Below, piece by piece: positions 54,081 to 61,608 of a stretch of DNA of 64,000 nucleotides. This stretch comes from a virus. Under the pieces are notes generated by a model. It saw nothing but the letters and a program-made list of their open reading frames with translations. It did not search any database and was not told the origin of the DNA. The number at the start of each line of letters is the position of its first letter. Position 1 is the stretch's first letter. Where the stretch lies: positions 1 to 64,000 of IMG/VR virus record IMGVR_UViG_3300035701_000023; one strand, given 5' to 3'. Made by a program: the position numbers and the translations under genes.

Positions 54081-54899
54081 ATGCAGATAAAAAAATCTAT
54101 AACCCTAAACACCGAAGAATTTCAACAATACATAAAAGATTTAAAGAAAATACCAGTAATTAGCCACAAAAGGCAGGAGGAGATCTTTTTAAAACTTAAT
54201 AAAAAAAATATTGATAAAACGGAACGGGAAGAACTTTTAAATGAGTTGGTGATTGGTAATTTACGTTTTGTGATTTCTGTTGCTAAAATGTATCAAAATC
54301 AGGGGTTAGATATACTTGATTTAATTTCCGAAGGAAATATTGGGTTAATAAAGGCATCCAAGAGATATGATCCAACGAGTGGGTTTAAATTCATATCATA
54401 TGCTGTGTGGTGGATAAAACAATCAATCATTGCGTCTTTAAATGAATATTCTCGGACAATACGAATACCATCAAATTTAATTCAAGAGTCACAGAAACAA
54501 AAAAAGGGTAACGATAAATCCGAAGAAAATGATTTTTTCATAAAACCAGAAGATGAATCAAACGAAACTAATTTACCATACTGTGTTGGATTGAATAGTG
54601 AAATAAATGAAGATGGTGATCAACTTATTGATATCATACCAAATAGAAATGCCGATAATCCTGAAAACTCATTAAATACTAAGGATGAGATAAAAAAGAA
54701 GGTATCATTAATGTTAAGTGTCTTAGATGAAAGAGAAAAAATCATTATTGAAAAATATTATGGATTGACAGGGGTTGAGTCAAATTTAGATGATTTGGGT
54801 GAGGAATTTGGATGTACAAAAGAAAGAATCCGTCAGTTGAGAGATAAAGCCATAAAGAAGTTACGAAACGAAAGTTTTACACTTCTTAAGTATTTATGA
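54081..54899 (+). CDS. Sigma-70 family factor, Bacteroidota RpoD-like
   Basis: A 272-residue sigma factor. Region 1.2/2.1 begins IKKSITLNTEEFQQYIKDLK, region 2.1-2.2 has LVIGNLRFVISVAKMYQNQG and LDLISEGNIGLIKASKRYDP, and regions 2.3-2.4 have GFKFISYAVWWIKQSI. Region 4 is intact (LDDLGEEFGCTKERIRQLRDKAIKKLR). The order and wording follow the Bacteroidota primary sigma (about 287 aa). The section corresponding to region 3.0-3.1 (about 137-170) is replaced by a short charged linker, while a region 3.2-like NSEINEDGDQLIDIIPN is kept. It sits where T4 has its late sigma gp55 (near 46/47), so it may direct RNA polymerase to the TATTTAT promoters. Confidence 0.9.
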   Translation: MQIKKSITLNTEEFQQYIKDLKKIPVISHKRQEEIFLKLNKKNIDKTEREELLNELVIGNLRFVISVAKMYQNQGLDILDLISEGNIGLIKASKRYDPTSGFKFISYAVWWIKQSIIASLNEYSRTIRIPSNLIQESQKQKKGNDKSEENDFFIKPEDESNETNLPYCVGLNSEINEDGDQLIDIIPNRNADNPENSLNTKDEIKKKVSLMLSVLDEREKIIIEKYYGLTGVESNLDDLGEEFGCTKERIRQLRDKAIKKLRNESFTLLKYL

Positions 54900-54903
54900 T
54901 ACT

Positions 54904-56091
54904 ATGAAATGGCTTAAAATATTATTGGGATTTTCGGCAATATTGGTTGCTGGATGTGCCGCATTTTTTTCCGTAACAGGTTTAGGTTTATTATTTAGTG
55001 GTGCCGCTATGTCAGTAATGATAATGGCGGGATCACTTGAGTTTGCTAAGTTGGTTGCGGCTACCTATCTTAAACAAAAGTGGACAGAACTCAAGGGTTT
55101 CTTTAAATGGTATCTCGTTTCCGCTGTTATTATTTTAATGATAGTAACATCTGCGGGTATTTTCGGATTTTTATCAAACGCCTTCCAACAACAAAGTATT
55201 AAATTAGATCAGGTACAAAGAGAAATTTCCGTATGGGATGTAAAAATTAAATCAAATGATGATCAGGTTAAATCCTTAACAACCCAACTATCGGCATTAC
55301 AGAGTAATCAAACAACCATTATTGATAAAGGTAAAATCAATAGAACGTTATTGAGATCGGTTGACAATAGGGATAAACAAGTATCCAAGATACAAGATAA
55401 AATTTCGGTTTATCAAGATAGTACCGTTAAATATAATCAATACATTAATAATATTAAAAATACCAATATTGGATTGGAAAAAGAAATTGGTGGATTTAGA
55501 TTTGTTGCTCAGGCTTTTAATGTTGAATTGGGAACGGTTGTAAAGTTTTTTATATTATTAATCATCTTTGTTTTTGATCCATTGGCTATAGCGTTGATAG
55601 TTGCGTTTAATCAGATGTTGATGTTCAAAAAAAGAAAGGATGATGATGTAAGTGACGGTGTTAATCCTCAAGATTTAATGGGTGAAGTTTCAAGAGTTAG
55701 ATTATCTGAAGATGATCTTAGTAAATTGGAAACATTTTTAAACAGACCACCCAAACCAAATGATGATTTAAAACTCGCGGCGGATGAGTATGAAAAAAGA
55801 ATGAGAGAATATGTTGACGAACACCATGACGATAATGATGAGGATCATTCTCACAAAAATTACCCACACGATAACGAAGAGGATGATCATGGTGCGGAAA
55901 TTAATGAGAGGGAAAGTTCTTTCCACCAAGCCCCCGAATTTGTTGATAAAGAGACAATAATTTCCACCGTAACCCCCGAAAAAGAAAATAATTTCCACGA
56001 AGAACCAAAAAAAGAAAAAATCTATCATAAAGAATGGCCTCATTATGAATTGAACAACAATGAGGAAAACGAGAAAAAAAATAAAACATAA
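54904..56091 (+). CDS. Membrane protein with coiled coil and acidic His-rich tail
   Basis: A 395-residue protein. Hydrophobic helices lie near 3-25, 28-50, 68-92 and 208-235, with a coiled coil (about 95-190, containing SIKLDQVQREISVWDVKIKS) between the third and fourth. The C-terminal 130 residues are highly charged with His/Asp/Glu runs (EHHDDNDEDHSHKNYPHDNE). Such a protein would sit in the host inner membrane. It follows the sigma gene after 4 bases. I do not recognise a function; candidate roles are host takeover, lysis control or membrane docking of phage complexes. Confidence 0.7.
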   Translation: MKWLKILLGFSAILVAGCAAFFSVTGLGLLFSGAAMSVMIMAGSLEFAKLVAATYLKQKWTELKGFFKWYLVSAVIILMIVTSAGIFGFLSNAFQQQSIKLDQVQREISVWDVKIKSNDDQVKSLTTQLSALQSNQTTIIDKGKINRTLLRSVDNRDKQVSKIQDKISVYQDSTVKYNQYINNIKNTNIGLEKEIGGFRFVAQAFNVELGTVVKFFILLIIFVFDPLAIALIVAFNQMLMFKKRKDDDVSDGVNPQDLMGEVSRVRLSEDDLSKLETFLNRPPKPNDDLKLAADEYEKRMREYVDEHHDDNDEDHSHKNYPHDNEEDDHGAEINERESSFHQAPEFVDKETIISTVTPEKENNFHEEPKKEKIYHKEWPHYELNNNEENEKKNKT

Positions 56092-56094
56092 GAT

Positions 56095-56754
56095 ATGTTG
56101 ACCATTTATGATATAGAAAGTCTAAACAACATTAAATTAAATGTTAATAAAAGAAGGACAAAAAAAACACAAATTTTCCTATATGACACTCAAAGGAGGA
56201 TGGATGATTTTATTAATAAATTGAAATACCGGAATAACGGGACATATAAAGACGTGCCACACTTCATTATCTCCAAACTGGGACACATTTATCAGATATT
56301 TGATACCAACCATTCATCGGTAACATTTGGTGATTCGAAGATCGATAATCGTTTAATAAAGATAGCCATTGAAAATCTCGGATGGTTAAATAAAAATACC
56401 ATAAATGGATTCCTTTTTAATTGGATTGGTGACCCTTACCGAGCTGAACCATGTGTTAAAGTGTGGAGAAACCATTATTACTGGGACAAATATACCGATG
56501 AACAAATGAGTACCATATTTGAACTCTCCAATTTCCTTTTTGAGAAACACAAAATTAATAAAAAAATAGTGCCCTCTCAGGGTTTTCTCCAAAACATACA
56601 AAATTTCGATGGGATAGTCTGTAAATCAAATTTTTCAGATATTTATACAGATATAAACCCTTCGTTTAATTTTAGATTATTCAATAATGGAGAACAAACC
56701 GATATCAAATTACGATCTGACAAAAAAGATGTTGAACACATTAAGGAAACTTAA
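56095..56754 (+). CDS. N-acetylmuramoyl-L-alanine amidase-like protein, possibly inactive
   Basis: A 219-residue protein resembling the Amidase_2 fold: PHFIISKLGHIYQIFDTNHSS near 59-79, then IKIAIENLGWL and a C-terminal GIVCKSNFSDIYTDINPSFNF near 170-190, equivalent to the family's G-I-V-x-R-x-N ... D-x-N-P-x-F region. The first zinc His expected in the N-terminal strand (I-x-I-H-x-T) is Tyr here (IFLYDT), so a normal zinc site looks incomplete. It may be a degenerate, structural or altered-specificity amidase. Its last 22 codons overlap the next gene. Confidence 0.6.
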   Translation: MLTIYDIESLNNIKLNVNKRRTKKTQIFLYDTQRRMDDFINKLKYRNNGTYKDVPHFIISKLGHIYQIFDTNHSSVTFGDSKIDNRLIKIAIENLGWLNKNTINGFLFNWIGDPYRAEPCVKVWRNHYYWDKYTDEQMSTIFELSNFLFEKHKINKKIVPSQGFLQNIQNFDGIVCKSNFSDIYTDINPSFNFRLFNNGEQTDIKLRSDKKDVEHIKET

Positions 56755-57253
56755 TGAGGAACAAGCATCTAAGAGAGCCCTAACTGAAGGGTATGATTTA
56801 CCTGACGATATGCCCGCCAACGATAACCCTCAAGGTGGATCCGATCAAACTCCCGAATCCGTGGCGAGTGACAATGTTAAAGACAATATTACCGTTATAA
56901 ATGACGTTGACGTTAAATTACAATCCGGGGATCAAGCAGATATGCAGTTGTCGGACGAACAAAAGACAGCAATTTCAGGAATAATAGACACATTCAGACA
57001 ACAGGTTTCACAGATCGCAAGTCTTGACCCCGGATTTTCAATTAGTCCAAATCAGATTAGATTTGATGGACAGTTAACCGATTTTGATTTAAGATTCACA
57101 TTTGTTGCTGGACAAGACACGGGATTATATCTAATTTCAGATATGATGTTGGTTAATCCAGATGTATTAGCAATTATAACGAAAATGGGACAGTTTGATA
57201 AGATGTATAGGGATGCGATGGAACCATTACTAACACAAAGACAAAATAACTAA
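56687..57253 (+). CDS. Acidic protein, possible virion/head-associated
   Basis: A 188-residue acidic protein whose ATG lies 68 bases inside the amidase gene in another frame. It has a helical start (YDLTKKMLNTLRKLNEEQA), a Pro/Asp/Asn-rich linker (about 40-75), and a compact C-terminal domain with KTAISGIIDTFRQQVSQIAS and LTDFDLRFTFVAGQDTGLYL. It looks like a small virion protein with a disordered spacer. It is followed after 2 bases by another small gene. No known family recognised. Confidence 0.6.
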   Translation: MENKPISNYDLTKKMLNTLRKLNEEQASKRALTEGYDLPDDMPANDNPQGGSDQTPESVASDNVKDNITVINDVDVKLQSGDQADMQLSDEQKTAISGIIDTFRQQVSQIASLDPGFSISPNQIRFDGQLTDFDLRFTFVAGQDTGLYLISDMMLVNPDVLAIITKMGQFDKMYRDAMEPLLTQRQNN

Positions 57254-57255
57254 TA

Positions 57256-57495
57256 ATGCCGTTAACAGCTCAGGATAAAAGTGAAATTAGAAGTATGATA
57301 AAGAAAGAGGTAAAAAACTTTCTTGATACAACTCAGGCTCACAATGTCGTTATCAAAGTTATTCAAAAAGAACTTGGAACAAGGAATATTGATGATAAAA
57401 TCGTTGAACTATCAACCAAAGTTGTTGTTGAATTGTTTAAGACATTGTGGCAGAGAAAATCGTTCTGGGAAGGAGCAATTAAAAACGTTAGATAA
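57256..57495 (+). CDS. Small helical conserved protein
   Basis: A 79-residue, wholly helical, basic-acidic protein (DKSEIRSMIKKEVKNFLD, then TKVVVELFKTLWQRKSFWEG). It has the look of a small oligomerising protein. It joins the next gene by a TAATG overlap at 57493-57497. No function recognised. Confidence 0.6.
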   Translation: MPLTAQDKSEIRSMIKKEVKNFLDTTQAHNVVIKVIQKELGTRNIDDKIVELSTKVVVELFKTLWQRKSFWEGAIKNVR

Positions 57496-58154
57496 TGGAA
57501 AAAGGATTAAAATCATTAAGAGATAGATTAGATTTTCTAGAATTTTCATTATCCAACACCGTCGATCCGATAAATGTAATACATATAGAGGGACAAATGA
57601 AAGAGGTTAAGAATAAAATAGAAAAAATAAAAAAGAATAATAAAATGGGTGGGTTAAAAGATAAACATAAGGAAAAAAAAGTGGAGAAATCTGAACCTAA
57701 AGAACAAACAATGGCCGATTCTTCTGGTTCGTTTGAATCTCCAATGAGCGCCCCCATTACAAAAAGAAAAATCTACCAACAACACAATTCCAAAAAATAT
57801 GGTAAACAGCAGGATGTTGATGAGGTAACGGACGCATCATCATCTGGATCGTTTGATGTTCCATTTGGTGGTGGAACGAAAGGGCGTAAAGATCCATTAA
57901 AAATTGATGGGGTTAAGAGTATTGCGAACTGTATGGCCGTAAAAAAGAAAAACTTTCCAAAGTGGGGTGGTCCCGGTGGAACATTCATCAAGATTAAGGA
58001 GAAATGTAAGAAGTTCCCCTATTGTAATCAGGGTGACATCAACGCTATTGAACCACTACGTGAGGCGATCGCTGAAACAGCAAAAGAATATGGTTTATCG
58101 ATTGGTGAGGTGGAGAATCTTGTGTTAAACGAGATTAAACGAATATTTATCTAA
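57495..58154 (+). CDS. Basic protein with repeated SSGSF motifs, possible internal virion protein
   Basis: A 219-residue protein. After a coiled-coil start (LKSLRDRLDFLEFSLSNT) and a Lys-rich linker it carries two SSGSF motifs (SSGSFESPMSAP near 76-87, SSGSFDVPFGGG near 115-126). Then comes IDGVKSIANCMAVKKKNFPKW and WGGPGGTFIKIKEKCKKFPYCNQGDI, a conserved-looking Gly/Lys/Cys module, and a final helix. The repeats could be processing or docking sites. Basic, modular character fits a DNA-associated head protein, but this is inference. Confidence 0.6.
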   Translation: MEKGLKSLRDRLDFLEFSLSNTVDPINVIHIEGQMKEVKNKIEKIKKNNKMGGLKDKHKEKKVEKSEPKEQTMADSSGSFESPMSAPITKRKIYQQHNSKKYGKQQDVDEVTDASSSGSFDVPFGGGTKGRKDPLKIDGVKSIANCMAVKKKNFPKWGGPGGTFIKIKEKCKKFPYCNQGDINAIEPLREAIAETAKEYGLSIGEVENLVLNEIKRIFI

Positions 58155-58155
58155 T

Positions 58156-59565
58156 ATGAAACCAAAAGAATTAAATGATTTTATTAATAGTATCGTTGCC
58201 GAAGAGGTAAAAAATACGATATTAGAAGAATCTATGGAGGGTGGAAAGAAGGTTTACCACATTAAAAGTGAAAATGAGCCTGTTGATACCTTTGATACTC
58301 CTGAAGAAGCTTATCATCATTTAGATCTTTATAAAAAAGACCACCCCGGTAAACAATTTATTATTGAGAAGGGGATATATGAATCCCATTCCGATATGAT
58401 TGAGAAATTAGACGCTATGGGTGAACAAATTGAACAAAACGAATCAAACAACATGAAAAAATCTCCAGTTAAGGTAAAAAGTATTGCTGAGGCAATATTA
58501 CACGCTAAAGAAAACGGAATCAAGAAAGTTAGAATAAACGAAGAAGTATTTGACGTTGCTGAGGCATGGGAAGAAATGGAAAAACAGGAAGGTAAGGAAG
58601 AAGAAATGAGTGAGAATGATGACTTCGCTTCAAAAAAATGGGGGGTTAACCATAAAAAATCAACCGCTGGAATGCCTGAACTTCCTGAAAAGAATCCGTG
58701 GGATGAAAAGGAAGAAGATGGTGGTGATGAAAAAAAAGAACCAAAAAAAGGTGTTGATCTTGGTAAGTCATTTGAAAAATTTAAAAAAGAAACAAAAGAG
58801 GAAGAAGAATGTGATGAGTGTGGAGGAGAGGAAATAAGCGAGGCTGTTTGTGAAAAATGTGGTAAAGAACCATGTGAGTGTGTCGTTAAAGAATCAAAAA
58901 AGAAAAGTGTTAGAATAACCGAAGCCCAACTCATCAATGTAATTTCAAACATTGTAAAAGAATCATCAGAAAGTATTCCGGGTGTTTCAGTAACTAAGAA
59001 GGCGCAGGCGGGGTCTAAGAAAGAGAATGACGCAAATGCCACAGCGGTAGGAAAGAAGATGAAAGATTATCTATCATTTGACGGTAATGACAATCCAGAA
59101 TTCCCTAAACAGATCGGTAAAGGAGAAAAAATTGCGATTAATAATACTAAAGAAGAAGAAAGTGTGGTTGATGATAATAGAGGAAGGGGTCCAGAAAATT
59201 TAGTATATGATCAGGAGCCATCCAAAAAATTTAAAGAAAGAATGAAAGGTTCATTGGAAGGAGATACGAAGATGGGCAATTCAACAGACTCAACAAAAAT
59301 TCAAAAAAAGGATATAACAAATGGTGGAGATGTGGGTGACACGATGGATGGTAATGGAACAACAATTAAAACCGACACCGGTAAAAAAATTAATAAATTA
59401 ATACCAACGAAGGAAAAGGAAAAGAAAGAAGAACCAAGATATAAAAAAGAACCAGTACCAGTTAAGGTTGTAAAAGAATCCACAGGTATTAAGTTCTCTA
59501 CATTAGTTGAAGAAGAATTGGTAAGAATGAACAGGCTAACAAAATACAATAATAAAACTCAATAA
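58156..59565 (+). CDS. Acidic Lys/Glu-rich protein with zinc-ribbon core, unknown role
   Basis: A 469-residue, very charged and mostly disordered-looking protein. It starts with a helix (ELNDFINSIVAEEVKNTILE), has a YHIKSENEPVDTFDTPEEAYHHL module near 35-55, a Cys-rich core CDECGGEEISEAVCEKCGKEPCEC (about 216-239, written here in part as CDECGG and CEKCGKEPCEC), and further helices RITEAQLINVISNIVKES and IKFSTLVEEELVRMNRL like the N-terminal one. Three similar helices suggest repeated binding modules. The long minus-strand open frame across it is a composition artefact. Likely a scaffold, core or inhibitor-type protein. Confidence 0.6.
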   Translation: MKPKELNDFINSIVAEEVKNTILEESMEGGKKVYHIKSENEPVDTFDTPEEAYHHLDLYKKDHPGKQFIIEKGIYESHSDMIEKLDAMGEQIEQNESNNMKKSPVKVKSIAEAILHAKENGIKKVRINEEVFDVAEAWEEMEKQEGKEEEMSENDDFASKKWGVNHKKSTAGMPELPEKNPWDEKEEDGGDEKKEPKKGVDLGKSFEKFKKETKEEEECDECGGEEISEAVCEKCGKEPCECVVKESKKKSVRITEAQLINVISNIVKESSESIPGVSVTKKAQAGSKKENDANATAVGKKMKDYLSFDGNDNPEFPKQIGKGEKIAINNTKEEESVVDDNRGRGPENLVYDQEPSKKFKERMKGSLEGDTKMGNSTDSTKIQKKDITNGGDVGDTMDGNGTTIKTDTGKKINKLIPTKEKEKKEEPRYKKEPVPVKVVKESTGIKFSTLVEEELVRMNRLTKYNNKTQ

Positions 59566-59590
59566 TTTCTTTTTTTTAAATCCTTTTATA

Positions 59591-59599
59591 TGTATATTA
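59591..59599 (+). promoter_or_regulatory. Early/middle-promoter-like element TGTATATTA
   Basis: TTTTATATGTATATTAG precedes the ATG at 59613 by about a dozen bases and shares the ATGTATATT core seen before gp32 and the Nudix gene. Confidence 0.4.
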
Positions 59600-59612
59600 G
59601 TGATGATAGATT

Positions 59613-60068
59613 ATGGAAAATAAACAGGATTATATTGAGCACATTTCACCAGATAATTATAAGAAGCAAATAGAAGTTTGGTATCGGGCATATAATATCA
59701 GTCGTGAGAAAACAGAACTTTTTCACGACTTTCTTATTTCCATATGTGAGTTGGTTAATAATACCTTTCTTGGAAAAGAAGTTATGGAATATGAAGAAGA
59801 CCAAAAAAATCATTTTAATTGGTGTTGGGATAAAAATATAACCAATTTTGCCAAGGAAAAGATTTTCTTTAAAAACAGAGGTAATCTTCATGAGTATTTC
59901 TGGAATTTCTTTCTGGAAGGATACTATTTTCCGAAAATGGAAGATACCCCCATTAAATTGATGGATTATTTTACAAAACTATTTGATTTTAACTACATTA
60001 AGTCCAGATCTGAACTCGATGTTGTTATGGAAATTTACAAATTATTAGAACAAAACTTGAAAAAGTGA
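59613..60068 (+). CDS. Hypothetical protein, aromatic-rich
   Basis: A 151-residue soluble protein, rich in Trp/Phe/Tyr and acids, with IEVWYRAYNISREKTELFHDF near 20-40 and NLHEYFWNFFLEGYYFPKME near 92-111. No membrane helix, zinc site or known enzyme motif is evident. It has its own promoter-like element. No function recognised. Confidence 0.65.
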   Translation: MENKQDYIEHISPDNYKKQIEVWYRAYNISREKTELFHDFLISICELVNNTFLGKEVMEYEEDQKNHFNWCWDKNITNFAKEKIFFKNRGNLHEYFWNFFLEGYYFPKMEDTPIKLMDYFTKLFDFNYIKSRSELDVVMEIYKLLEQNLKK

Positions 60069-60105
60069 TTTTTATTCCATATATTAATATCAAAAACTGA
60101 ATATT

Positions 60106-60318
60106 ATGGAATCATTAAAAACTATAAAAGAATTGGTGGAAAAGATGTCCGTCGACACCAATAAGGTTTATCTAAAAGGTAATAGAAGCGCATCCATCAG
60201 GGCAAGAAAATATGCTCAAGAGATCAAAGATCTCATAAAAACATTTCGTAAGGATATTTTAGAAGAAATGAAGAAACACGATACAAAAAAAGTAGTAAAC
60301 CATGATGGTGGAAATTAA
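60106..60318 (+). CDS. Histone H1-like (Bacteroidota-type) DNA-binding protein
   Basis: A 70-residue protein. The sequence LKTIKELVEKMSVDTNKVYLKGNRSASIRARKYAQEI-type order (helix, K-G-N-x-S-A-x-x-R-A-R-K, helix) matches the small histone H1-like proteins common in Bacteroidota, which bind DNA through a basic loop. In the phage it could organise the genome, protect it, or act on host DNA. It overlaps the next small membrane gene by 17 bases. The family call is from pattern memory and length (about 58-70 aa is usual). Confidence 0.72.
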   Translation: MESLKTIKELVEKMSVDTNKVYLKGNRSASIRARKYAQEIKDLIKTFRKDILEEMKKHDTKKVVNHDGGN

Positions 60319-60481
60319 ATTATTTCTTTTTATATTAAGTTGCTTATATTCTTTAAAATATATTGTTCAATTTATTGTAAGATTAAAGGAACCAGACCCT
60401 AAACCAATTGTTATTAACAATGTTTCTCAGGTATTATTATATCTTGGGGTGGCATATATAATAACATTTATATTAACTTAA
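60302..60481 (+). CDS. Small two-span membrane protein
   Basis: A 59-residue frame starting MMVEIKLFLFILSCLYSLKY in the end of the histone-like gene (ATG at 60302). It has two hydrophobic segments (about 4-25 and 41-58) separated by a polar loop with KEPDPKPIVINN. The layout and conserved-looking loop make it a likely real gene. It fills the 167-base gap before the next gene. Function unknown; a role in host membrane or lysis control is possible. Confidence 0.6.
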   Translation: MMVEIKLFLFILSCLYSLKYIVQFIVRLKEPDPKPIVINNVSQVLLYLGVAYIITFILT

Positions 60482-60485
60482 TTTT

Positions 60486-60980
60486 GTGTACGAAAGTATA
60501 AAACAATTACAACCGTATTTTTATTCTCTCCGGGAGATAAATAATAAAGTCAGTTTAGATATTAAACTTCCATTATCTTGGAAGTATGATGCCATTGTTT
60601 TTCCATATAAAGGAATAAACACACAAGTACAGGACAAGAACGATAAGTTTAATTTATTGTCTCTAATATCTGTAACAACAAAGGAAGGATATGATATGGT
60701 TTTAGCGTGTGCCACGGAAATAATATCAGTTAATAAGGATGAAGAAGAAAAACGAAAACTTTATGACTTAAAGATAAAAGAACTTAATTCATTTTTTGAA
60801 CAAAAAGTCAACGAATTAAAAACATTATTTCAGAGTCAATCGCTAGAAGCATTAAAGGAATTAAATTATAAACCAGAAAATGAACGAGAAGATACACATA
60901 ACCCAAGCGTTGGATTGGTTGAACAAGGAGATAAAGAAGGACGAGAAGCAAGTACAGAAGAACAAGGAAAGAATGATTAA
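60486..60980 (+). CDS. Hypothetical protein with GTG start
   Basis: A 164-residue protein that begins at a GTG (60486), 4 bases after the preceding stop; no ATG is available before the conserved-looking LQPYFYSLREINNKVSLDIKLP. The N-terminal half (to about 85) looks globular. The second half is helical (KIKELNSFFEQKVNELKTL), then an acidic tail read through the next gene's frame. Its last 101 bases overlap the 60880 gene. Unknown function. Confidence 0.65.
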   Translation: MYESIKQLQPYFYSLREINNKVSLDIKLPLSWKYDAIVFPYKGINTQVQDKNDKFNLLSLISVTTKEGYDMVLACATEIISVNKDEEEKRKLYDLKIKELNSFFEQKVNELKTLFQSQSLEALKELNYKPENEREDTHNPSVGLVEQGDKEGREASTEEQGKND

Positions 60981-61077
60981 TGAAATTAAGACGTTGGATA
61001 AAAACGAGATGTTTCCAACTCCAAAAAAAATATCATTCTTGGATAAGGTCTTTAAAATATTTGGCATAAAACAATGA
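60880..61077 (+). CDS. Small basic helical protein, overlapping gene
   Basis: A 65-residue protein starting MNEKIHITQALDWLNKEIKKDEKQ in a different frame within the end of the previous gene. The first half is a long amphipathic helix, the second half ends KKISFLDKVFKIFGIKQ, which could contact a membrane. Its stop overlaps the next ATG (ATGA). In the overlap this frame has the more protein-like sequence. Function unknown. Confidence 0.55.
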   Translation: MNEKIHITQALDWLNKEIKKDEKQVQKNKERMINEIKTLDKNEMFPTPKKISFLDKVFKIFGIKQ

Positions 61078-61367
61078 GGGAAATTCTAATGAGAAGGGAA
61101 ATTATAAGATTTAAACGGTATATTGAACAATATTTAATTCATCATCTATTTGACATAATTAATATGGATGACATTAATGGTGAAATAAGTAACATGTTTG
61201 AGTTTGAAAAAATAGAGGGGGTATATAGAGATTCACCAGATGGATATCAAACCTATACGTTTTATATTCAACCAGCTGTTGCTGTTGAACATATTGTTAT
61301 TGATTTTACAATTGTGTCAAGTGGAATTATCAATAATCCTATTGATAATTTTAAGTATTTAAAATAA
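61074..61367 (+). CDS. Hypothetical protein
   Basis: A 97-residue protein translationally coupled to the previous gene (ATGA). It starts MREILMRREIIRFKRYIEQY and ends with strands around YQTYTFYIQPAVAVEHIVIDF. An internal ATG two lines of codons later (MRREIIRF) is an alternative start. No family recognised. Confidence 0.6.
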   Translation: MREILMRREIIRFKRYIEQYLIHHLFDIINMDDINGEISNMFEFEKIEGVYRDSPDGYQTYTFYIQPAVAVEHIVIDFTIVSSGIINNPIDNFKYLK

Positions 61368-61374
61368 AGTAATC

Positions 61375-61608
61375 ATGGAAAAGAAAGGCGACCCATTAAA
61401 TCAATTGGCAATCATATCAGATCTTATTGAAAGATTAAATATCAACTCAGATTCAAACACTTTGGTTATTGGATTAAATAAAGTTGAATTCACTAAAGTA
61501 TTTGATTTGATTCAAAAAAAATATGATAAGAAAACTGAGGCACCCGAAGACACGTTTAAATTAACAATAGGTGCTCTTGAGATTATCTTTAATATGAATA
61601 ATGTCTAA
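61375..61608 (+). CDS. Hypothetical protein
   Basis: A 77-residue acidic protein (DLIERLNINSDSNTLVIGLN, then FTKVFDLIQKKYDKK). It is the last plus-strand gene of this operon, and its end overlaps that of a convergent minus-strand gene by 20 bases. No function recognised. Confidence 0.6.
   Translation: MEKKGDPLNQLAIISDLIERLNINSDSNTLVIGLNKVEFTKVFDLIQKKYDKKTEAPEDTFKLTIGALEIIFNMNNV

Noticed and set aside
58329-59042. 237-codon open frame on the minus strand
   Set aside because: It lies wholly opposite the acidic 469-residue gene. Its Ser/Phe/Pro-rich product is the mirror of Glu/Lys-rich codons, and it has no promoter-like or operon context.
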